From Limanda limanda (taxonomy: Eukaryota; Chordata; Actinopteri; Pleuronectiformes; Pleuronectidae): a stretch of 64,000 nt of DNA. Position numbers and translations under genes: made by a program. Below the pieces are notes generated by a model. The model searched no databases and was not told the DNA's origin. It was given only the letters and a program-made list of their open reading frames with translations. Below, piece after piece: positions 35,699 through 50,656 of this stretch (positions within the stretch are counted from its first letter, which is position 1; every line of letters starts with the position of its first letter). The stretch lies in assembly GCF_963576545.1 (NCBI RefSeq), contig NC_083646.1, positions 19,750,663-19,814,662 on the forward strand, written 5' to 3'.

Positions 35699-38600
35699 CA
35701 GGCACAGACTGATGTCACTCGAGTTACTTTCACAGACTCTGCAAACACCTCACCCATGGACGATATTAAACATGGCACATATATTTCATGTGCTATTAAA
35801 TACCCCCAAGAAATAAGTTGAAGTATAAAATCAGGGAAGAGCCCCATTAAACTTTGACATTTATAATGTAATGTTATGGGGGACAATTGAGGACAATTGA
35901 GGCCACTATAAACATAACACCAAAATATGCTTCCCTTTAAACATTGCAAACATTTCCTCTATTTATTTTTTCAGCAAACACGAAACAATTTAAATTATAA
36001 ACATTTTAGAAAGCAGGCTTTTTGTCCCATTTGGCAAATCCAATATTTACCCCTCTTTCGTTTCTACCAACTTCTAATTCTGTGCTAATAACAACACTAT
36101 ATTCACCAGTTAATGATGGTCAAATAATGAAGTCAAATTCAGTGGGTTTACCTAAACATTTTGCACACAAGCCTATTCTATCCTGTTTGTCATATATATT
36201 ATATATTTATTTAAGTACTGTGCACTAGCATCTCTCTGTTACAGCTCTGATCCAACCTTAATGTGATTTCTGAGCTACTAAAACAGGTTGCTGTTGTGGG
36301 ACATAATGCAGGTAGAGGTCAAACTAAAGTGAAAACAGATTGATTTTCGGCTAAGGAGAGAGAGACAGATTGATTTAAAAGGGCAGGAGTAAGTGAGATT
36401 GTTTTAACATGTTCGGTTTGACTGTGAGGTCGTTGGGTATCGTGCAGTGTAACCATATGCTGCCATTTCACGGGTTCTGTACATGAATTCACACGGAGCA
36501 TTAAACTGATTTGTGGATTTAACTTGTGTGCTTCTCTGCCTTCTTCTCTATTCAGCAGAATCTCATCAGATCCCATTTCTCATGCACTGTGGCAGAATGA
36601 AATGTTAAGCATGGGGAAAGCAACCTTTGGGATGCACTAATGAGTCTGAATTAGATGCAAAGACAAAAAACACACTTGCGCCAAACAAGAAGCTCAAGGT
36701 CAAGTTTAAATCGGGCATGAGGCAGTGTCAACTGTCTTACTTACTGCTCTCCATACCTCCTACCTTGGCAGGGTAAGATACCATAGTGCCAGAGGTTATG
36801 AATAAACCTTCAAGCCATCATCGGCAGCCCCAGTGCTGTCAGCGGTGGTACTTGTGACTTGTTAATCTAAAGTAATGAGATGTCAGAGGCCTACATTTTG
36901 TTGGAGAGTCCTCACTGTAGCTTTTACCAGAGAGAGATGGAGACTGTTTCTTCATGAAACGACTGTTGCATCAGAGTGAGAGCAAAATACAAGTAGCAGT
37001 CGAGCCTTTGGCTGCTCGCGATAAATTATTTCCTCCTTTCAAAATGTGCAGCAAGTGGGAAGTTCATTTGAATAATCTTAAATCAACACTGTTCAAATTT
37101 CTTTCATAAAATCTTTTAAAAATGCACTGCCTCTGACTCATCATGTGATGCATTTTGTGTTGGTGTAGAGATGCTACAGAGCTATGAATGTGGCAACACA
37201 TTTATCTTGTTGGGCTGTTTGTACAACCCCGTCTTCCTCTTTGCTTTGAGGCAAGCATTAGCAACACCTGTCACTCAGCACCGCGGTATCGCACAGCTAC
37301 TTCGCACCGGTGCAATTAACTCCTGCACTCTGGCGAGATGCTAATGCGTTTGCACATGTGCCCACACACTAGAGTGAGCGGCTGATGTGATGGACAAATA
37401 TCAAAGAAGCAACAAGGAATTGGAAATGGCTGGGCTGCCGGCGTTTGAGCGGAGCCACAAGGTAAGGGACAGAGTGAGACTAATGCAATGGGACGTGCTA
37501 AATGTGAGCTAAAGCAGCAGCGGGACGTGGAGCAAGTCGGCTTCAAAGCAGGAGGTGGAGGGCTGTTTGAGCAGTGGAGGCTCTAATGCAGACTGACACT
37601 GTGTGAACTACAGTAACTAAACCACACATCAAACTGGAGCCTACTGACTCACTTCAGAAAATAATCTCATCCCTGTGACAGGGCACCACACACAGAGACA
37701 CATACCTGGGATTTTAACAGCCCCTTGATAACCATTTAATGCCCGTGACATGGGGAACAAGAGATCTGTCTACTATTGAATTCAAAATTCACCTGTGACA
37801 AATAATCGATTCAACTGAAATGAGATTTTACACGCAAAAAGGAAGAAAGTGGCTGGCAGTGCATGTGAGACACTTGAGACACAATGTGTAAACGAGAAGA
37901 TTTCTTCAAACAACCCTAATTATTATATAATTATATTAGGTCTCAGACAGTTTGATTCATTGAAATGCACATACTCCAGTCAATTGATCCAGAGATTTTG
38001 TTGCTAGCCCTAAGGTAAAATGTCCGTCAAATGTGATATTAGGGCCAGACAATGTGTGGAGTGAGTGAGTGATGACGTTTCTAACATGCGACAGGTGCAA
38101 ATCTGAAAAAAACTAAAATAATACAAATATCTCAGGATACAAAAAAGAGGAGCCACAGATGTAGAGGCACAGAGGAAGTCACTGCATTTACATTTATTCA
38201 GCCTTTATTAAAACAGACAATGTTCATACTAAATTGTTTACTTGGTAACGATCATGAATATCCCACTGAAACTCTTGGTTACTTGAAGTTGGGAACATGA
38301 CGATTAGCGTAAACATTTTTGGTACCCTCATTGTTCTGAAAGTTTTCCAAGACAGTTCCTCAAGCTTTTAGTTTGACAGCTGCGATGAACAGACGTATGA
38401 TCGATGATGGAGAGAACCATGTGTTCCCGGGACAGTAGTCCCCAGTCACTGTGTGTGTACCTGTACCATTGGAGATCCAAATACACTGTGTCCAATTGGA
38501 AAGTGCTGAATTCAGAATAAGTCCCAATTCAGAAAATCCAAACGGAATAGACTCTTTATATGACCTCTATCAAATTCCCGACATAAATAATAGTGGGTTA

Positions 38601-40469
38601 GTGGAATATTTGTCTGATGCTTGATAAATTAAGAAGAAATTGGTTATTAAGATATCCACATGTTTACTGATGTAATACCACACCAATTTTAACACTCTCT
38701 GAAAAGCTTGTCTATTGTCGATTAATAAGGGGCCCTGCTGTTACCTTAGTTGCTATGGTTACTGCTGATGGGAGTGGAACAGATGCAGACGTCCTCGGTG
38801 AGAGATGAACAGTAAACTATGGTGACCTGCGTCTGACCTTGTGTGCAGAGACCGAACAAGAGAACACAGACCAACAGAAAGAGAAGAGACTTTTAGAGGA
38901 AGATAATACTTTTCAGTTGCACACTAGAGGATTTTCAACTCTTGACAGTTTTCAAAAAACGTGGGAGACCAAAGACATGATGACAGATTCAACATGTTTT
39001 TAATCTTATAATCTTCAGATTTAAACGGAATGTAATACCACACACTTGCGGTTTGTAGGAAACGATTTCACAGAACATTGGAGAATATCTTTTCTTTCAG
39101 TATTTTTTTGGTGGTTGGGAAACGACTTTACCATTACCATCACATTAATGACCCCGTTCAGCTGCTCTTGTCTCTCTCGCTGTTGCAGGTTTCTGTCAGA
39201 GCAGATTAACACAGGCTCCATCTCAATCAGTTATTATCATTATTAATAATTATTTGGGCAGATAATGGGCACAAAGTGACCTCCAGTCGTGAACATTGTG
39301 CGATTGTCGGAATGGTCAAATCAGGTCTAAAATCAGCCTGACTACCCTCCAGTGTTCAGCAGCCTTCAGATAAGAAAGCTATGGTCAGGTCTATATACTG
39401 ATCATGGTGGTAAATATAAAATGTAAATACTTAAATATAGCATCAAACAAGGAATGATAAATTAAAAGTATGGGTAAGGGGAATTATCTCTGCTGCAGAT
39501 GAATTTTGCATCTGATACTCTAGTGTATATGGCCTGTGAGACTGTTTGATGATTCATAAATACAAAGATGTAACTCAGAAACACAACAAAATGTTTGACT
39601 GCAATATTTTTGTCTGAAAAAAATAATATAGCATTATACTGTATTTCAACATGTCCTTCACATCTGAGTCATGGTTTATTTGAATGCAACATGCATGTGA
39701 GGTGTCACTTATTCCTGACAAGCATTATGGCAATTGCCAAGAAAAGAAAAGTAGACATCAAATGTTGCATCTTCCAAGAGAAATAACAAATATTGAATGT
39801 ATTGAGTTGTCTGCTGCTTTTGTTGAAGTGAAAGACAAATAAGCTTGTTTGCATTTGAAAGTCTTGAATGTCATCACTGGGGGAAACAAGCAGCTAAACT
39901 GGAAGAGATTCAAACAACAGATCTTCAGCAATGTGCAGTAAGAAACAGACGTGAATAATAAGTTCAGAAGTTTATGGCCAAGCTTTCTCATCACTTTCCA
40001 ACTATAACAGTAATGTGGTTGTAGGTTTTATGTACGCAACATACTTTGGGATATGGCCAGCACCCCAAAGATCGTGTCTCTGCTTGGTGTATATAATGTG
40101 ATTTGGATAACCTCAGTTGTTAATTGAAACTCTGATTACCAATAACAGAAAACTGATAGAGAACTTTATCTAAGCTTAAAGCCTTGTTGCTGCTACAAAG
40201 ACTAAATCAAATTATTCAAAGTGTCAGTTTATCTCAAAGAATCAGCTGATCAGTGATATAATACAATATTGAAAAAACTATAAGTAACACCACAATGTCC
40301 ACTTTTGCTTTTTGGCCTATGATGAAACTACAAACACATGACAACTGGTCAGTAGTATGTATGGGATCATTTGATATACAAGGCAGAAATTTGTGTTTTT
40401 GCAGACAATGTATGGCACTACCAAATGTGAGGATTTGTTTGAGTGAGATGTGTTGGCTGAAACCAGTTC

Positions 40470-40658
<189 letters not shown>

Positions 40659-43600
40659 TGATGCTTCCCCAAACAGAAGCAGTTCCAGCCGCTGCATTAG
40701 AGGGTGCTGTGTGTTCAGCCCTAAAAGGATGTAATGTAAACTGGAATGGCCCAATCATAGATGGAAATGTGCTTACCACAGCTGGTAGCTCTACCACTAT
40801 GGTACCACATTGGATTTAATCTGAATAAATTACAAATTAATCCTCATCCATTCAATTATTGTGCAGGGGCTGATCCGTAGGGAGGGGGGGGAGGGGGACT
40901 GGCCCCTGCTGAAATCTGATTGGCCCTTGAAGTGCACTAGACCGTTCATTGAAATTGATTTATTGATTGAAATGTATTTAATGATGTATGGCCTTGCTGA
41001 AAGCTACAGACAGTAAACAAGGAAATACTTAAATGTGCACCTTACAGGGTCAGGAATTGTGCATGGGTCCTGAATATGTAATTGGCCCCTCTGTGTAGAT
41101 TGTGGCCCCTTTATGACTCCTGATTTGAAGGAATCCTACACTGTTATTGTGTAATTACCTAACATATCTGGGCTCTGTTGATTTTTAGGAAATGTGTAGC
41201 GCTGTATTTGCTATGGACTATTTTCAGCACTAGATAAACATGAACAAAAAAATAAAAACAGTGCCCATGTTTATCGTAATGAAGCAGCCTGTCATCCAAT
41301 CCAACAGTGGGGCTCTCTGATGTGTTTTTAATTTTTTCCCCGTACAACAATGGAGCTCTATGGCACAGAGGCATAAGCTATATTGGGATTTAGCTTCACA
41401 GAAAATTCTTGGTAGTGGGATCAATTCATTGCTGTGTTGGTCTTTTCATGGGATTTGTTGACAATGAGAGAATAAAATATAGAAATCCCCGGGTCCAATG
41501 TTCAAAAAACTAAAAATGATGAGCCTTTAGATGTGGAGCACAACAGGCAGAGCTGGCTGCCGTTCAGTCCGCTCTCGCTCAGGCCAGAGCTCACCTGACG
41601 TGTGGGAACACCCAAGGACCCAACCTGTTCACACAAAACCTGCAGTAGCACAATCCCATTACTCAGCTTGTTATGGGCCCCTTTCGCACAGTGCAGCACC
41701 ACACTGGATCAGTCAGCCACAACCAGCCCAGCAGCCTCCCGGGGAATAGACTGGCTGCTTGATTTTCCAAGGTGCTCGTCTCACTCTCACTCCCCCCCCC
41801 CTCACCCTCCATTGTCCTCCCCGCTCCACGTTTCGCCGTATATCTTCCCTCATTCCCTCTCCCGCCACACCTCCCTGCCTCTCTCTCTTTTCTTGCTCAT
41901 TCCTTCCCTCTCTGCCTTGCCCTTGGTCCACCTCAGTATCCCCGGTCCCATCGCTCTCTCTCTCTCTCTCTCTCTCGCTCCTCTTGCCACATTCCCAGCT
42001 CTTTCTCCGGACAACAGAAGACCTTATTTAGCAGTCTGCTCGGCGCCGCCGCACCAAAGCTGCCAATTCACCTGCTTAGATTGCTGTATTCTCTACCCTG
42101 CCTCCAAAACCCATTGCAATTACAATCGCTGCATAAGTAAATGCAACTGGTACAAAGCCATGTCTGATCAGCAGCGCGGAATCATACACACACCTTCCTC
42201 AAAGGCTCTATTCTACATGGTTTCACTTACAAATACATCCTTTTGAAAAAAACAGCCATTATGTGACATCTGTTATTGAATCTCTGTGTGAAAGACGAAT
42301 GCACATTATGACGGACAAAGCTATTCTGAGGAGGACCTCCTGGTCAGTGTTTGCCTTTGTGTTGTCAGAGTTTACATCCATTACAATGCTGGTCTGTGCT
42401 TCGCTTTCAAACCATTATAGGCAGAGGTGGAACCATCTATGATTCATCCTGCATTACAATGCAAGCGAGGGCCATCTGATGTCACACTTTTGCTACTCCG
42501 GGTACATTTTTGTTGCTATATTGTGGAAAATGCAATTTAATGCAAAACAGAAGTAGAAGAGCAAACAGCAAAGTTTTTAATGGCCAAAACTAAAATTTCC
42601 AGTAGTTTTTTTTCTATTATGGTGATTTTCTATGTATTTTGACATTAAACTGACAAGTATTGAAGTGCTGGGGCTTAAAAAAAAAATTTGTGAGACTATG
42701 CTACCTGTGAAACTTCCATTAGGACAGAAATGCATTGCTGGAAAAGAATCAGCAAAACATATATCTAATTAATGTGTTGACTCACAGCTGCAGTTAGAAA
42801 ATCACCGAGCTTCTTGTAAAAGTCCGCAGTAGGAATCTTGTACATTCTTCTGACTTCCACTGCATCATTTGGCATTTAATTCACTCTCGGCTTTGTGCCC
42901 AGTAAGAGTCTTGAGATCCATTGAGAAGACCGAGGGAGTTCTCTGCACTTCTCTTTCTGTGAAATAGCATTGAAGGCTTGTGAGAGAAATTGCATCACTT
43001 CCATTCAATGTAAGACAATTTAGCTATCAAGACTCCTTCCAGCAGGAAAAAAGGAGGCGAGAATATTTAAACAGGTGGAATAAATCTCACAAAATGTTCA
43101 AAACAAGCCTTTTGTCACACTTAATGACTCTCAGGTCCAACAGATTCAATGAATAATTGAAGGAAGCTAAGGAGAATTCGCGTCTCACAGTGGCTGAAAA
43201 GGTTTTTAACATGAAAACCATTCGACGGCATGATTCATCAGTGTGTCAAAACCTCTGGTAATGTGTCTGTGGGCTGAACGGAACCTGCCCACAGAATGTG
43301 CAACAGACTTGACCGAGGCTAGCAACACGCAATTACTCACACTATGGATTCAGACCGTATACATTTATTTCTTTCTACTGTATTTCTATCTCAGTTGCAC
43401 AGACATATACTGACAGTAACCTGAACCTGAACCTGTACAGTTTGGGTTGCATCATAGTTTCTACCCCAGTAATCTTGTTTGAGTTTCCACTGTATTTCCA
43501 ACATACTTTTGTTATAGATTCTTAAAAACTTTGGGTCTATAATGATTGAGAAGTAAATTAAGTTTCAAGGACTTTTCAAGATTCAAAAGCTTGACGTCAT

Positions 43601-44525
43601 CACAGATTTTAATAAGGGTCTTTCAAAAGACTGGAGAAAGAAATATTGGTTTACAAACAAGTTCCAACAAAGGTTTAGGTAATACATATAGAAGTTACAC
43701 TGCCTGGGACACATTTGTGTTTTGTATGTGTGGCATTTACCGAGCTGGACTGTGGGAATAAAAAATGCAGCAGAGCAGCAAAGTTGGTGATGAGTGGCTG
43801 ATTGTGTTATCTGTCAGAGGACAGTAAGAGTGGATGGAAAATACAACTATTATGCCAGTGTTTATTTTTAGCAGACAAATGGAAACATATGCCTGCTCGA
43901 AATCAACCCTGGCATAATTTTCGTGTTTTGAAAAAAGAAGATTTTTCCATCTCTCTACTTTATTTGGGCTTCCTGTTCTTGCTCTAAAATGTCCTAAATG
44001 AAACAACTGAAAAGTTTCATATGAAATTCATTCTGGATTAAGGAGCATTTGACCTTTTGTAACGGTTTATTTTGCATTATAACAGAGAAATACATTCTGA
44101 TTTATGAGCTGAATTTACTAAGACAAGTACTAAGTATCACAGGCTTGTTCTGAAGAGAACATTGAATGTATTTTTTATATTCAACAGCTGCTTGTGTTTA
44201 AATGTAAGGGTTTTGCAGTAACATGACTTGTCATCACTTAAAATCCCTGTGACTGACTCTCCATACTCGGGGGAAAAAAATAAAAGATTGACAGTGTCTC
44301 AGCTAAGCTGCGAACAGCCAACAAGACACAAATATGCCTCACTCTCTTAAAAGCTTGTTTACGACATGGAATGAAAAGGACCTTTAAATACTTCACATTC
44401 AGAAAATACTTCCACTGATTCGCAAACTGTCAGTGTGATGAAAGCAGAGTACTTTAAGATACACGTTAACAATTTTCATGACAAGGGTGTTTGCCCAGAG
44501 GCTGGTGTTACCGGGTGTGACAGTG

Positions 44526-44526
<1 letters not shown>
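40659..44526. other. Gene-free stretch, 3.9 kb
   Basis: No gene is supported. A 214-codon plus frame (41602-42246) owes its length to a pyrimidine-rich tract (41779-41976) with few stop codons and shows only Ser/Pro/Leu-rich sequence. GGCCCCT phrases recur at about 40900, 41083 and 41104, which may mark an unrecognised repeat. Confidence 0.5.
41779..41976 (+). repeat. Pyrimidine-rich tract with C10 and (TC) run
   Basis: It is C/T-dominated and includes a ten-base C run (41792-41801) and a CT dinucleotide run (about 41952-41976). Such polypyrimidine strands can form triplex structures. No coding evidence is present. Confidence 0.8.
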
Positions 44527-44621
<95 letters not shown>

Positions 44622-44700
44622 TTGTGTGTTTATATACGTGTGTGTGTGTGCGCGCACGTGTGTTTGTGTGTGTGTGTGTGTGTGTGCCTGCTTGTGTGTG
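44527..44700 (+). repeat. Compound (TG)n-(GA)n-(TG)n microsatellite
   Basis: TG dinucleotides (44527-44550) switch directly to an unbroken GA run (44550-44618), then after a short CTTTTGTG bridge to imperfect TG with CGCGCACG interruptions up to about 44700. The open frames over it (Arg-Glu and Cys-Val repeats) are artefacts. Confidence 0.95.
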
Positions 44701-44930
44701 TCTCCATTTTCCATCCAGAAAGTAAAATCCCCAGGTTTAGGTTAAGGTTCGGCAAGTGGTGGTTCACAACAGCAAACATTACATTTTAAGGTTAAGACAT
44801 TTTTTAAGGTTAAATTGAGGTTAAGTTTGGGATAAGATTAAATTCAAGGTGGGTAAGTATTTCTATGCTTAACAGAGTAGGTCTCCAGGAGATCAATGTA
44901 AGTGAATGTTATGTCCTCTCTCTCTCACTC

Positions 44931-47213
<2,283 letters not shown>

Positions 47214-48126
47214 CAGGGGTTCTCAACCTTTTTTACTTCAAGGCCCACCTACTTTCATACATGTAGTGGTCCAGGGTCCATTAACACATAAAGCCCTAAT
47301 TATTTGGGCTAATTGATTTTAGTCTTTGTTCTATCTTAATTGTATTAAATATAAACAACAATGCCACTCCCTGTTTTACAGACAAAAGCCATCAAATACA
47401 ATGAATACATAAAAAACCAACAGGTTCTTTATAAATGATATGGGTGTGACAATATTGTGTGAAATATTTCACTGCCCAGAGGGATTAATTGTACAAGCGT
47501 GTATAATAAACCTGCACATACAACGTCCTATATTCATATGAACTGTAAGTATATGATGAAGTAAAACTCTAAAGGTTAACAATTCATGGAACAAGGTTTA
47601 ACATGCTGAAGGAGTAAATCTATAAGGCTGGAGTTTTGCCTAATAACACAACAAGTACTAATAATTCAATATTTGTCACAGCAAACAAGGAAATGATTCA
47701 AAGGAGGAAGTTCTGCTCCCAAAGTAAGTGGGGAGGAAAGCGCTCAAAGAAAAATAAATAAATACAAAATAATAAATAATAGGAATTAGGTAATTGTGAA
47801 TCAATACATTGAAAATAATAAAGAATCATAACAGAATGAACAAAATGAACAGGCCTAATAGTTGTGTAAAAAAAAACAAAAAAACATATAGCTGTATAAT
47901 CTGCACAAATTATTTAAGATGGAGCAGGTTGAGTAGCAGCCGCCATTTTTGGTGTGGCAGAACCAGTAGTTATTCTTCATATCTGTGACAAACAATCACA
48001 CTGCAGGTATCAATTTCAATATTCACATTGAAAGATTATCATAAGAGAGTTGTATAATTCTATTTGTTTTAGAGATTTAGTACTTACTTTTCATGTCCAG
48101 TAGTCAATAAGAAACTTAAACTTTCT

Positions 48127-49720
48127 TCTCAGACACCAGAAGGTCCACTCTAGGTTCCTCTCAGTCTGTTTCGGGCCTTGGTCCTTGTTGTACCCACAAT
48201 GGAGAATCTTGATTCACACAGGTATGTACTTGTGAATTGGAGAAGGAATTTCGCAGCTCTTAATGCTAGGCATGGGTACTCCTTTGTAACAGTGATCCAG
48301 AAAGAGCCCAGGTCCAGTTTGTCCGACTCCAACTTTAGGATGCTGACTGCTGCAACTTCCAGGAACTGGGATTCCAATTGAGTTGGCAAGGCAATGTCAT
48401 TTGCAACAGTGTCCACAGAAAATGGGTCAAAAATCCACATATTTCCTTCTCTGGGCTCCTCAGGGAAGTATTCCTCCAATGTCTCTGTCAGCTCTGAGAG
48501 GTGTTGAGAGACTGAATCGATTATGTTCACATGTGGGGAGTTTCCCAATGTTTCACTCATAAGTGGAAACATGTCCAACCTCTCCTCCTGGGCCCTCTCT
48601 GTCCACAGAGCAAGTGTCCGCCTGACAGCGTTGGACTTTGTCAGCAACCAAAAAGATGTTGCTATATTTCTCCCTTGGAGTGAGAGGTTCACCTGGTTCA
48701 GTTGTGAAAATATGTCACACAGGTAGGCAAGTTTAGCCTGGAAACTCAGATCTGTGTAGTAATGTGCGAGTGGGGTTGTCTCCTCTGTGACCAGTCCTCT
48801 TGAAAGCCATCTCACCTCACTGTGATACAGCAGCTGGACATGATCTGCCTCCATGCACTCACACAGCCAAGAAAAACATTTGGAGTTGACAGTATTATTT
48901 TTAATGAAGTTCACGGTTTTCACAACCACATCCATCGCTTCATTGAACTCTGGTGATGTATTTTTGGATGCAAGGCTTTCACGATGAAAACAGAGAGTCC
49001 ATTTAGCCCCAAGGTGCCCGATCAAGTATTTGCCTTATGACACCTTCATGTTTCCCAGTGATTGGTGCTACACCATCACTACATATCCCAACACAGTTAA
49101 TCCACTCCAGACATTCTCAACGAAGTACTCATCCAGGCAAGGGAAACACTCCTGAGACATAGTTCGTGTTGGTAGCCCTCCACAGAAAAGCATGTCTTCA
49201 TGCAGATTACTTTCCTAACGATAGCGAACAAAAACCAGCAGTAATGCAGCAAGACTGATATCGGTGGACTCCTCTAGTTGTAAAGAATAAATGCGTTGTC
49301 TTTAATTGTTTCCCCAACCTGGCACTGTATGTCGGAGGCCATTTCTAAAATGTGCTGATTCACTGTGTCGTTCAAGAGCGGGACTGTCTGCAGCTTCTTC
49401 CCTGCTGCCTCCCCTATCATCTCGTGGCACATATCCACAGCAGCAGGTAGAACCATTTCCTCTGCTATCGTGAAGGCTTTCTTAGTCTGAGCCACACGTC
49501 TCGCGAACAAGTAGCTGGCCTTCAATGCACATTTTGAGTTAAAGTCGAAGAGAGAAAAGATCTGTTCTATTTTTGTCGCCCATTTTCTTTTCTTTTAAAA
49601 TAGTCGTCTGGCTTCCAAGCAAGAGTTGGGTGTCTTGTGTCAAGATGCCACTTTAGTCTGGAAGGCTTCAACGTCTCATTTGAAAGCGTCAAGCCGCTCT
49701 CCACACACTGGGCTCTGGGC
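48127..49720 (-). pseudogene. hAT/ZBED5-like transposase pseudogene
   Basis: Minus-strand reading resembles the hAT-derived ZBED5/FAM200-type family. From the N-terminal side: a BED-type zinc finger (about 49715-49610) with CVESG, LKWHLDTRH and DYFKRK; KASYLFARRVAQTKK and IAEEMVLPAA (about 49525-49440); PLLNDTVNQHI (about 49385); LQLEESTDIS (about 49280-49252); HREMLA-like CFHRESLASK (about 48990); LLYHSEVRWLSRG (about 48830); KLAYLCDIFSQLN and VNLSLQGRN (about 48740-48670); and the C-terminal dimerisation signature STYLCESRFS (about 48205). Breaks: the second zinc-finger Cys of the usual CxxC is Ser (CVES), stops and frameshifts lie between 49610 and 49525 and between 49285 and 49025, and the usual DEST acidic residue is Glu (EEST). 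The longest intact piece is 291 codons (48150-49025). It cannot encode a full protein. Confidence 0.88.
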
Positions 49721-49926
49721 TTTCCATCGTCACCTCCACCAAAACAATATCTAACGCGATGGATTAGTAACGTTGTCGTCGTTGTTTTTCCACTAAAATA
49801 ACTTTTCCATTACTCCACACTACAGTCCAGCGGTTAGCATTAGCTCACCTGTCAACTGGGCGTCTCAAACTGATGACGTATGCATCCCCGTGGCCCACTA
49901 GTATCAAATTGAAATAATTTCACGCT

Positions 49927-49941
49927 CCACTAGAGGGTGCT
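49927..49941 (+). promoter_or_regulatory. CTCF-like motif in the hAT end
   Basis: CCACTAGAGGGTGCT closely follows the CTCF core CCASYAGRKGGCRC, apart from T for C in the last block. It lies just inside the element's high-coordinate terminus. Transposon-borne CTCF motifs are known in vertebrates; function here is untested. Confidence 0.3.
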
Positions 49942-49962
49942 CAAAAAAAGTTGGGCCTGATG

Positions 49963-50375
49963 ATTGTATAGGTTGCTTACCTGCAATCTAAAATAGCCGA
50001 CATTCAACATATGAAAAAATAACACCAGGCAGACAAGTAAATCCTTCAAACTCGTGCAGATATCACTCTTCATCATGTGAAGAGTAATACAGATTGACTT
50101 TAATATCTTTACTGCATAAACCAGGTAGGATGAACACAATGTTTTCTACCTTTTCTCTGAACCATAGAGCTCTGCACACAACGTCCAGCGTGCAAACACA
50201 AATCACTGACAGTATATTGAAGAACTGTTTGAGGAGGACTCACTAAGGACAAGGAAGAATTCTAAAGTAGCTCTGGAGCTTTAACACAGAACGAGAGAAC
50301 AGAACATTCCAAACAGGAAGGTTTAGAACAGGCTGTATTAATACATTAATACATCACATAAACTCATATCTTGCA
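49963..50375 (+). repeat. Dispersed repeat family A, copy 3 (partial)
   Basis: It matches the second half of copies 1 and 2: AATAGCCGACATTCAACAT (about 49990), AATCCTTCAAACTC (about 50040), TCTTTACTGCATAAACCAGG then TAGGATGAACA (about 50106-50136), AGAGCTCTGCACACAACGTC (about 50166), GACAGTATATTGAAGAACTG (about 50208), AATTCTAAAGTAGCTCTGGAG (about 50259) and ACACAGAACGAGAGAACAG (about 50284). The first half seen in copies 1 and 2 is missing where the hAT element ends. Confidence 0.75.
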
Positions 50376-50494
50376 GTATCAAGTATATATTTCTACTTCT
50401 TTTTGAATTAGCACTACATGCACAATTGTTCACAAAATGCCACTGGAGACGATTTGTTAAGAATGTGACATCTGTTTCTCTGCCTCTTTTTCAG

Positions 50495-50656
50495 GTCCGT
50501 CCAATAATTGTAGAGGCAATTTGTTCATTTTCTTTACCTATTTTTCTGTTTACAAAATGGATCAGAAGTGGATGATGCTATTGTGTGCTTTTCTTCTCCT
50601 CCCTCCTGAGGCCCTGGTGGGAGATTACCAGTCTCTCCACAGTCGGCACAGTTCAG
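50495..50656 (+). CDS. Candidate first coding exon of a secreted protein (partial)
   Basis: A textbook acceptor (polypyrimidine tract TCTGTTTCTCTGCCTCTTTT, then TCAG, ending at 50494) is followed by 62 bases without an ATG and then by ATG at 50557 in a favourable context (AAAATGG). The frame reads MDQKWMMLLCAFLLLPPEAL, then VGDYQSLHSRHSS, and ends in phase 1 at a donor CAG|GTAGTG (50656/50657). The start has the form of a signal peptide: a Lys near the N terminus, a hydrophobic MMLLCAFLLL core, then PPEALVG with a plausible cleavage just before DYQ. A phase-1 junction soon after the signal peptide is common in secreted proteins, for instance the TAFA/FAM19A family with its very long introns, but I do not recognise this protein. 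Neither the preceding non-coding exon nor the next exon could be found. Beyond the donor the frame stops at 50707-50709. It could be a chance frame. Confidence 0.4.

Larger units (their letters stand above)
47214..49962 (-). mobile_element. Degenerate hAT DNA transposon with BED-finger transposase
   Basis: The low-coordinate end begins CAGGGGTTCTCAACCTTTT at 47214, the form of terminal inverted repeat known from Charlie-like hAT elements in vertebrates. The other end is near 49946-49962, where AAAAAAAGTTGGGCCTG is a decayed counterpart. Between them lie about 0.9 kb of AT-rich non-coding DNA (47214-48120) and then the broken transposase on the minus strand. I could not find a clean 8-bp target duplication, which fits an old or end-damaged insertion. 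The high-coordinate end abuts the third copy of repeat family A, so the element may have inserted into or next to that copy. Confidence 0.75.

Noticed and set aside
40860..41120. Recurring GGCCCCT phrases suggesting a mobile element
   Set aside because: No inverted or direct terminal repeats and no order matching a family I could name with confidence.
41602..42246. A 214-codon plus-strand open frame
   Set aside because: It runs through a C/T-rich tract poor in stop codons; residues are Ser/Pro/Leu-biased with no domain, and overlapping frames are equally open.
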